A DNA stretch of 5,873 bases from Enteractinococcus sp. (GTDB lineage: Bacteria > Actinomycetota > Actinomycetes > Actinomycetales > Micrococcaceae): assembly GCA_029267455.1 (NCBI GenBank), contig JAJUIX010000086.1:1-5873 (forward strand), written 5' to 3'. The notes beneath the pieces are model-generated. The model saw only the letters and a list, made by a program, of their open reading frames with translations. It had not been told where the DNA came from and did no database searches. The position numbers and the translations under genes were made by a program. Of this stretch, positions 1-4,009 are shown in pieces (position 1 is the stretch's first letter; every line of letters starts with the position of its first letter).

Positions 1-434
1 ACCCCGCAGAACACGAACGCCTCGGCTTCCGGATGATCTTTAGCCGCCTGGGCCAACATGAACGAGTCACCCACAAAATCTGCGTGCTTGATGATCTCGT
101 CACGTTGATAAAAGTGGCCCAAAATCTTCAAGCGGTCACCCAGTTTTGCCTTGGCTGCCACAATGCGAGCATCCAGCTCAGCCTCGGAGGCCTGGGTATA
201 GCTTGCAGGGATCGGCCCTTGGCGTGGGGTGGTATCGGGGGCGGTGTCTTTCGTAGAAGCTCCAGGCCCGTACCCGAGTTGGGTATCGATCTGCCACGGA
301 TCGGTGGTTAATTGACTATCACACGTGGTGGTGATGTTCTCGGGTTGGCCGAAAGCAATTGTGTCACCGAGCGGGGTGCGCTGGCGCTGTTCAGCATCGG
401 CTGCTGCCGCGATGAGTTCTGCAACGCTTGTCAT
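1..434 (-). CDS. nadA: Quinolinate synthase NadA, N-terminal 144 residues (3' end off the left edge)
   Basis: NadA is a cytoplasmic [4Fe-4S] enzyme that condenses iminoaspartate with dihydroxyacetone phosphate to quinolinate in de novo NAD synthesis. Translating the minus strand from the ATG at 434 gives residues 1-144. A variable, low-complexity stretch (about 1-85, with DTAPDTTPRQGP near 63-74) is followed by the start of the catalytic core: LGHFYQRDEI at 105-114, ADFVGDS at 118-124, and VFCG at 141-144. C143 matches the first of the three conserved cluster cysteines. The core begins about 60 residues later than in the short enterobacterial enzyme as I recall it; extended N-termini are usual in actinobacteria. 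The start is supported by AGGAG at 439-443, four bases before the ATG. It lies 29 bp downstream of nrtR on the same strand, so the two are very probably one operon, with nadB/nadC expected to the left. Family assignment is secure; the other two cluster cysteines cannot be checked here. Confidence 0.95.
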   Translation of the reverse strand, partial: MTSVAELIAAAADAEQRQRTPLGDTIAFGQPENITTTCDSQLTTDPWQIDTQLGYGPGASTKDTAPDTTPRQGPIPASYTQASEAELDARIVAAKAKLGDRLKILGHFYQRDEIIKHADFVGDSFMLAQAAKDHPEAEAFVFCG

Positions 435-463
435 GAAACTCCTAATAGTTGAGGTAGAGGAAC

Positions 464-1327
464 TCAGCCCTGGTCGGGCTGTTCTTTGAAGCGATAAAGT
501 CTGGCCGGCCGATGCGGGGTGCCTTCTTCAAGCCGCCCGGTATCGACGAGCTGGCCTTGTGCTAGCATGTCCCGACGAAAGTTGGCAGGATCAATCTGTT
601 CACCCAAGATCGCCTCGTGGACGCGGCGCAGTTGGGCCAGGGTGAACTCTTCGCCCAGAAAACGGTGGGCAATCATGGAATATTCGGTTCGTTGCCGTAA
701 GCGCCACACCGCATACTCGATGATTTCTGCGTGATCGAAGGCTAACTCCGGAAGCCGATCAATGGTAAACCACGCCACGTTGGCATCTGCACTGGCCACG
801 AGAGCTTCGGAGAACTCTGTCACGACATCTCGATTAGCAGAGGCGACGTCACTGGCCACATCACGAGACGGCTCAGTTGTTGGGGGAGCGATTAAATCGG
901 GCTGTCCATATAGGCCCCAGTAAGCGATGGTCACCAGACGTGGTGCTGAAGCCGATCTAGTGGTGGCACCGAAGCTGAAAAGCTGTTCGAGATAACCGGG
1001 GGAGCGCAGTACTGCCTCATGGATAGTGCGCGATGCGGTTTGGTGGAGGTCTTCATCCCAGGGGATCGGTCCGCCAGGAAGCGCCCAATGACCATCAAAG
1101 GGCGGCCGCGTTCGGCGAACCAACGGGATCCACAGGGTGGTTGAGTGTTCCACTCGGGTGCTATCACGCCCTGCGTATTCGCCCCAGGTAGAAATCACCT
1201 CACCAGAACGCGGATCCGCGACGTTGGCGTCGATCGGGGGATGCAGCGCAAAGGCCACTGTCGACACGGCTACGGCCGGCGGCATGAACCGTCGCTCCGA
1301 GGCGCTCGGTGCCGAGAAGTTGACCAT
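464..1327 (-). CDS. nrtR: NrtR-family transcriptional repressor of NAD biosynthesis (Nudix domain plus winged helix)
   Basis: This 287-residue protein has the NrtR layout: an N-terminal Nudix-like domain (about 17-210) and a C-terminal winged helix (about 215-282). Family marks are FDGHWALPGG at 77-86, YLEQLFSFG at 112-120, the helix SMIAHRFLGEEFTLAQLRRV at 217-236, and NFRRDML with HRPARLYRF near the end. The Nudix box is broken. G86 and E92 are in place and R100 and E104 remain, but the REUxEE core reads R100-T-I-H-E-A105, losing two metal-binding glutamates. This fits a ligand sensor rather than a hydrolase. Known NrtR proteins repress NAD genes and release DNA on binding ADP-ribose or related nucleotides; the C. 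glutamicum homologue NdnR heads a nadAC operon. An insert with short repeats (DVASDVASANRDVV, 156-169) sits between the Nudix core and the last helix. The start at 1327 is backed by AAGGAGA eight bases upstream. It is the first gene of an operon with nadA. Confidence 0.92.
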   Translation of the reverse strand: MVNFSAPSASERRFMPPAVAVSTVAFALHPPIDANVADPRSGEVISTWGEYAGRDSTRVEHSTTLWIPLVRRTRPPFDGHWALPGGPIPWDEDLHQTASRTIHEAVLRSPGYLEQLFSFGATTRSASAPRLVTIAYWGLYGQPDLIAPPTTEPSRDVASDVASANRDVVTEFSEALVASADANVAWFTIDRLPELAFDHAEIIEYAVWRLRQRTEYSMIAHRFLGEEFTLAQLRRVHEAILGEQIDPANFRRDMLAQGQLVDTGRLEEGTPHRPARLYRFKEQPDQG

Positions 1328-1366
1328 GCGCTTTCTCCTTCGCGCTCGCGAAATCTGCTGGACTCG

Positions 1367-1391
1367 ACTTAAAGTCAGATTGACTTTAAGT
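1367..1391. promoter_or_regulatory. Palindromic operator, probable NrtR binding site
   Basis: Two perfect 11-bp arms, ACTTAAAGTCA (1367-1377) and TGACTTTAAGT (1381-1391), flank a 3-bp spacer. Each arm also contains its own 9-bp palindrome of the form ACTTWAAGT, centred at 1371 and 1387, 16 bp apart. The element overlaps the predicted transcription start of nrtR. A regulator of this family normally controls its own operon from a palindrome in this position. That NrtR binds here is inferred from placement; the symmetry is read directly. Confidence 0.75.
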
Positions 1392-1392
1392 A

Positions 1393-1421
1393 AGTATGCT
1401 CGCGGTTACAGGCAATGTCAA
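1393..1421 (-). promoter_or_regulatory. Promoter of the nrtR-nadA operon
   Basis: Read on the minus strand, TTGACA (1416-1421) is a perfect -35 consensus. After exactly 17 bp comes CATACT (1393-1398), a good -10. Transcription would start near 1386, leaving a leader of about 59 nt before the nrtR ATG. The expected start point falls inside the palindrome at 1367-1391, so a bound repressor would block initiation. Confidence 0.7.
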
Positions 1422-1460
1422 ACATGTGCTGATGGGCTATCCACAGTTCTTGAAGCCCAC

Positions 1461-1489
1461 CTGACTGAATCGGTGTATGCGGGCATAAT
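1461..1489 (+). promoter_or_regulatory. Probable promoter of the ogt-tag-pfpI operon
   Basis: CTGACT (1461-1466, four of six matches to TTGACA) is followed after 17 bp by CATAAT (1484-1489, five of six to TATAAT). Transcription would start near 1496, about 25 nt before the ogt ATG. It is divergent from the nrtR promoter and lies about 70 bp from the NrtR palindrome, so direct co-repression looks unlikely. The rest of the 193-bp gap (1328-1520) holds the nrtR leader, operator and promoter; I see no gene in it. Confidence 0.45.
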
Positions 1490-1520
1490 GGTTAACGTCG
1501 ATCAACCAAGGTGGTACATC

Positions 1521-2063
1521 ATGAGCCGCACTACTACACCAGAAACCGTCCGTTACGCTATCCTGCCTTCTCCGATTGGAGAGTTGCTGGTTGCTGCCAT
1601 TGATCAAGAAGTCGTGCATGTGGCGTTTCAGAATCACAATTTCGAACGCGTCATCGAGCGCCTGCAAACACAATTTGGAGGCCCCGTACTTCGAGACGAC
1701 GAGGCACTGAAATTCGCCACCCAACAATTCGAGGAGTACTTTGCCGGCACTCGAAAAAGTTTTGAACTAGCAACCCGCCAACCCACCCCTGATCGGTTCC
1801 TCAGCGAGGTGCAACAGTCTTTGGCGACCATCCCATATGGCGAAACCCTGTCGTATGGTGAATTGGCTATTCGGCTCGCTCGCCCCGGTGCAGCCCGAGC
1901 TGTCGGCAGTGCATGCGCCAGAAACCCTATGCCGCTGATCCAACCGTGCCATCGCGTCGTTCGTGCCGATGGCAGCTATGGAGAATTTAGTGGGACCCCG
2001 GAAGCCAAGGAATACCTCTTGGCTTTTGAACGAGGTGATCGCCCCCATGCGTCAACATCCTGA
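1521..2063 (+). CDS. ogt: Methylated-DNA--[protein]-cysteine S-methyltransferase (O6-alkylguanine-DNA alkyltransferase)
   Basis: This 180-residue suicide repair protein transfers an alkyl group from O6-alkylguanine (or O4-alkylthymine) in DNA to its own cysteine. The active-site motif PCHRV is at 142-146, with acceptor C143. Other family marks are SPIGELLVAA at 17-26, IPYGETLSYGELA at 104-116, the DNA-binding helix AARAVG at 124-129 with the arginine finger R126, and NP at 135-136. The residue before PCHR is Q141, where I or V is more common, and the usual glycine-rich segment after the motif reads YGEFSGTPEAK. Both are mild departures that should not prevent activity. The reading frame is open far upstream, but ATG 1521 is chosen because AAGGTGG lies at 1508-1514 and homology starts just after it; the upstream part is antisense to nrtR. 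There is no Ada-type regulatory domain, so this is the stand-alone Ogt form. It is first in an operon, overlapping tag by 17 bp. Confidence 0.95.
   Translation: MSRTTTPETVRYAILPSPIGELLVAAIDQEVVHVAFQNHNFERVIERLQTQFGGPVLRDDEALKFATQQFEEYFAGTRKSFELATRQPTPDRFLSEVQQSLATIPYGETLSYGELAIRLARPGAARAVGSACARNPMPLIQPCHRVVRADGSYGEFSGTPEAKEYLLAFERGDRPHASTS
2032..2039 (+). promoter_or_regulatory. Ribosome binding site that fixes the tag start, inside ogt
   Basis: GAGGTGAT lies seven bases before ATG 2047. The same frame is open upstream with an ATG at 1963, but only ATG 2047 combines this site with the expected length. The site is inside the ogt coding sequence, which suggests translational coupling. Confidence 0.7.
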
Positions 2064-2658
2064 CTATGCCAATGTGTTGATTGACGACGCCGGTGTAGCT
2101 CGGCCCCGGTGGGCTGTATCGAATCCGGTATTGCAAGAGTACTTCGATACCGAGTGGGGCCACCCGGTACGAGATGAGCAAGGGGTCTTTGAGCGGTTAA
2201 GCCTTGAAGGTTTCCAGGCAGGGTTATCTTGGCTCACTATTTTGAATAAACGTGGGGCGTTTCGAGTGGCGTTTGCCAACTTCGATCCTGAAATAGTCGC
2301 TTGCTATACCGAAGCTGACCTCGCGCGATTGATGGACAACCCGGGTATTGTTCGAAACCGTCAGAAGATTACGGCAGTTATCAATAATGCCCAGGCCACC
2401 TTGGCCTTACGAGAAAAAGGCGGACTGTCGGAACTCATCTGGTCATACCAACCCACAACGGACCCGGTGTTGGATGACGAAGGCAATCCACCGAGCCAGT
2501 CTGTGGAATCAATTGCCCTAGCCAAAGAGCTTAAACGCCATGGTTTTCGGTTTGTCGGACCTACTACCGTCTTCGCCATGATGGAGGCCATCGGGGTGGT
2601 GAATACTTTCCCGTTTCGTGAACTCCGCGGCCTTTCGGAGACTAAACAGTCTCGATAG
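2047..2658 (+). CDS. tag: DNA-3-methyladenine glycosylase I (Tag family), zinc-site residues absent
   Basis: This 203-residue base-excision glycosylase should remove 3-methyladenine from DNA, leaving an abasic site. Family marks are EYFDTEWGHPV at 31-41, LSLEGFQAGLSWLTIL at 51-66 with E54 and W62 matching the catalytic-pocket E38 and W46 of E. coli Tag, FDPEIVA at 79-85, NPGIVRNRQKI at 98-108, and the terminal HGFRFVGPTTVFAMMEAIGVVN at 165-186. The E. coli enzyme clamps its termini with zinc through C4, H17, H175 and C179. By motif alignment these become P20, F33, F188 and E192 here, so the whole zinc site is gone while the pocket is kept. The N-terminal 19 residues before the homology include the segment overlapping ogt. 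The start at 2047 is supported by GAGGTGAT. The second gene of the ogt-tag-pfpI operon; pairing with Ogt makes an alkylation-repair role very likely. Confidence 0.93.
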   Translation: MRQHPDYANVLIDDAGVARPRWAVSNPVLQEYFDTEWGHPVRDEQGVFERLSLEGFQAGLSWLTILNKRGAFRVAFANFDPEIVACYTEADLARLMDNPGIVRNRQKITAVINNAQATLALREKGGLSELIWSYQPTTDPVLDDEGNPPSQSVESIALAKELKRHGFRFVGPTTVFAMMEAIGVVNTFPFRELRGLSETKQSR

Positions 2659-2692
2659 TGTGGAAAGGAACCCAATTGATAGGAGTGAATTC

Positions 2693-3220
2693 ATGAGCGA
2701 CCTTAAAGGCCGTCGCATAGCTTTCTTGCTCACGAATGGATATGAGCCGTCCGAGCTGTATTCGCCATGGGACGCCGTGATTGAACAAGGCGCCGAGGCC
2801 GTCTTGGTTTCCCCGGAGTCAGAAGAAGTCAGCGGTGGTGACCACTCGCAGAAGGTAGACCTCAACGTTGCAGAGGCTAAAGCCGATGATTTTGATGCAC
2901 TGGTTCTGCCGGGCGGGACGAAGAACGCTGATCAGCTTCGCATGAATCAAGATGCAGTGAACTTTACGCGCGCATTCTTCGATTCGAACAAAACGGTCGC
3001 ATCGATCTGCCACGCAGCGTGGATCCTCACTGAAGCCGATGTAGTCAAAGACCGTAATATGACGAGTTATCCAAGTCTGCAGACCGATCTGCGGAATGCA
3101 GGGGCCAACTGGTCAGATGAAGAACTCGTGGTGGACGGCAATCTGATTACCTCACGTTCGCCGAAGGATCTGCCAGCGTTCAATGAGGCCATTATTAATA
3201 AACTCAGCGAAGAGAACTGA
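2693..3220 (+). CDS. DJ-1/PfpI family protein (type 1 glutamine amidotransferase-like)
   Basis: This 175-residue cytoplasmic protein covers one full DJ-1/PfpI domain. The nucleophile elbow SICHAAWIL is at 104-112, with C106 followed by H107 as in PfpI and YhbO. E18 in NGYEPSEL sits where the family has its conserved glutamate. VLPGG at 71-75 and TSYPSLQTDLRNAGA at 124-138 are further marks. Relatives have been described as intracellular peptidases, chaperones, and deglycases acting on methylglyoxal adducts of proteins and nucleotides; the deglycase claim is disputed, so the activity here is open. ATG 2693 is chosen because AGGAG lies at 2681-2685, seven bases upstream, and the fold begins at once; the open frame upstream overlaps tag. 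It lies 34 bp after tag on the same strand and is followed by a strong hairpin, so it ends the operon. Its company with two DNA repair enzymes suggests a stress or damage-handling role. Confidence 0.9.
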   Translation: MSDLKGRRIAFLLTNGYEPSELYSPWDAVIEQGAEAVLVSPESEEVSGGDHSQKVDLNVAEAKADDFDALVLPGGTKNADQLRMNQDAVNFTRAFFDSNKTVASICHAAWILTEADVVKDRNMTSYPSLQTDLRNAGANWSDEELVVDGNLITSRSPKDLPAFNEAIINKLSEEN

Positions 3221-3239
3221 TAAGGCCTAACTTGTGATG

Positions 3240-3269
3240 AGGCGCGGATGCAGCACTGCATCCGCGCCT
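3240..3269 (+). terminator. Intrinsic-type terminator hairpin after the ogt-tag-pfpI operon
   Basis: A perfect 13-bp stem, AGGCGCGGATGCA (3240-3252) with TGCATCCGCGCCT (3257-3269), encloses a GCAC loop and begins 19 bp after the pfpI-like stop codon. No U-tract follows (next bases ATGGCATTAAA). Such U-poor hairpins are common in actinobacteria, so termination is likely but its efficiency is unknown. Confidence 0.75.
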
Positions 3270-3283
3270 ATGGCATTAAATCT

Positions 3284-3314
3284 CACAATGTTGTAAGAAC
3301 CGCTTCTCATTGTG
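3284..3314. repeat. Inverted repeat CACAATG / CATTGTG upstream of the Rho_N gene
   Basis: CACAATG (3284-3290) and its exact complement CATTGTG (3308-3314) are separated by 17 bp in the gap between the terminator and the next gene. It could be an operator or a weak hairpin. Seven-base arms can occur by chance, so no function is assigned. Confidence 0.35.
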
Positions 3315-3359
3315 CGGAGGTTGAAAGCGAGCGGGCCTTTGTAATTTTCCCAACTAAGA

Positions 3360-3365
3360 CATAAT
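3360..3365 (+). promoter_or_regulatory. Possible -10 element of the Rho_N gene
   Basis: CATAAT matches the -10 consensus in five of six positions. It would start transcription at about 3372-3373, where the second in-frame ATG of the gene begins. No convincing -35 is visible at the right distance. If correct, the mRNA is leaderless. Confidence 0.3.
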
Positions 3366-3783
3366 GGAAGCTATGGAATCATCACCACAAGATCCACCGG
3401 GTGCAGGACGACTAGCCAAAGCGCTCGGTTTTACTGCGTTGCTCATCAGTGGGGTCGTGATTGCGACATTTGCGACAAGCCGCTGGCGCAAAATGCGTCA
3501 GACAGAAGACCTCATCAAGGCGCTACCGCCCCCACAACAGCCATCTGATGAGTCCACTGTAGAACCAGCGGAACCCGTTGAAGTTCAAGAGGCGGAGCTG
3601 CAAGAAGATACGACTCCCGAAGACATCGAAGAAGCACCGCAAAAACAGCCGTTAGAGGAGCTTACAGTAGAAGAGCTTTATCGACTCGCCCGGCGCTACG
3701 ACATTCCTGGCCGGTCCAGTATGCGTAAGGCCGAGTTGATCGAGGCGCTCGAGACTGAAGGGATTGTCGAAGCCGAGGTCTAG
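3364..3783 (+). CDS. Small membrane-anchored protein with C-terminal Rho_N/SAP-like domain
   Basis: Function unknown; 139 residues from the first ATG. Three parts are visible. There is one hydrophobic helix, about 20-38 (ALGFTALLISGVVIATFAT). A linker rich in proline and glutamate follows (about 54-98). The C-terminus (about 99-130) reads ELTVEELYRLARRYDIPGRS then MRKAELIEALE, which resembles the helix-extended-helix Rho_N/SAP motif that binds nucleic acid in Rho and related proteins. The R-W-R-K-x-R cluster right after the helix (40-45) predicts, by the positive-inside rule, that the tail faces the cytoplasm, where it could touch RNA or DNA. No Shine-Dalgarno precedes either ATG 3364 or ATG 3373. 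I give the longer form, but 3373 would be the start of a leaderless message using the -10 at 3360-3365. It stands alone between a terminator and the tRNA-Gln region. The domain call rests on motif recognition only. Confidence 0.8.
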   Translation: MEAMESSPQDPPGAGRLAKALGFTALLISGVVIATFATSRWRKMRQTEDLIKALPPPQQPSDESTVEPAEPVEVQEAELQEDTTPEDIEEAPQKQPLEELTVEELYRLARRYDIPGRSSMRKAELIEALETEGIVEAEV

Positions 3784-3812
3784 CGGAGCTGCCAGACCAA
3801 GATGTTTCTTCC

Positions 3813-3826
3813 CGAGACACGAGACA
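3813..3826. repeat. Tandem 7-bp direct repeat CGAGACA x2
   Basis: Two exact adjacent copies of CGAGACA (3813-3819 and 3820-3826) sit upstream of the tRNA-Gln promoter region. They may be a small slippage duplication or part of an upstream element. No function can be assigned. Confidence 0.3.
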
Positions 3827-3827
3827 A

Positions 3828-3857
3828 TTCGGAATTTTCAGCCAAATATGGCACAAT
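3828..3857 (+). promoter_or_regulatory. Weak candidate promoter for tRNA-Gln (and possibly glmU)
   Basis: TTCGGA (3828-3833) lies 18 bp before CACAAT (3852-3857); both are moderate matches to consensus. The -35 overlaps a short palindrome, AATTC-G-GAATT (3826-3836). Transcription would begin near 3864, giving a leader of about 22 nt before the tRNA. A promoter is required somewhere here, but this exact choice is uncertain. Confidence 0.3.
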
Positions 3858-3865
3858 GTTTCAGG

Positions 3866-3884
3866 TGTTGATGATCCATCAACA
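3866..3884 (+). other. Hairpin immediately 5' of tRNA-Gln
   Basis: TGTTGATG (3866-3873) pairs perfectly with CATCAACA (3877-3884) around a 3-base loop ATC. The stem ends one base before the mature 5' end of the tRNA. If transcription starts near 3864, almost the whole tRNA leader is this stem, placed exactly where RNase P must cut. Confidence 0.5.
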
Positions 3885-3885
3885 A

Positions 3886-3957
3886 TCCGCCCTGGTGTAA
3901 CGGCAGCACGCCAGCCTTTGGAGCTGTGTGGTCCAGGTTCGAATCCTGGGGGCGGAA
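3886..3957 (+). tRNA. tRNA-Gln (anticodon TTG)
   Basis: A full 72-nt cloverleaf can be folded. Acceptor arms TCCGCCC (3886-3892) and GGGCGGA (3950-3956) pair perfectly and A3957 is the discriminator. The D arm is GTGT/GCAC. The anticodon stem CCAGC/GCTGT has one C-U mismatch at the base next to position 26. The loop CTTTGGA carries TTG at 3918-3920, reading CAA and, by wobble, CAG. The T arm is CCAGG-TTCGAAT-CCTGG and the variable loop GTGGT. CCA is not encoded, as the next bases are CTG. It lies 52 bp upstream of glmU on the same strand. Confidence 0.96.
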
Positions 3958-3995
3958 CTGCCGCATCGCGGTTGAGAAATAGTGTCTTACGATCA

Positions 3996-4003
3996 AAGGT
4001 GAG
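3996..4003 (+). promoter_or_regulatory. Ribosome binding site supporting the TTG start of glmU
   Basis: AAGGTGAG lies six bases before TTG 4010. There is no upstream in-frame ATG between the tRNA and the first conserved residues, so this site decides the start. Confidence 0.7.
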
Positions 4004-4009
4004 ATCTCC

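Noticed and set aside
33..311. A 92-codon plus-strand frame opposite nadA
   Set aside because: Shadow of nadA, whose motifs LGHFYQRDE and VFCG are on the other strand.
1137..1520. In-frame upstream extension of ogt (128 codons)
   Set aside because: It lies over nrtR, the operator and both promoters, shows no homology, and has no start signal as good as AAGGTGG before ATG 1521.
3237..3296. A tiny frame (about 19 codons from ATG 3237) through the terminator
   Set aside because: No ribosome binding site, and the sequence is explained by the hairpin.
3961..3971. CCGC-ATC-GCGG after tRNA-Gln as a terminator
   Set aside because: Only four base pairs and no U-tract; too weak to separate the tRNA from glmU.
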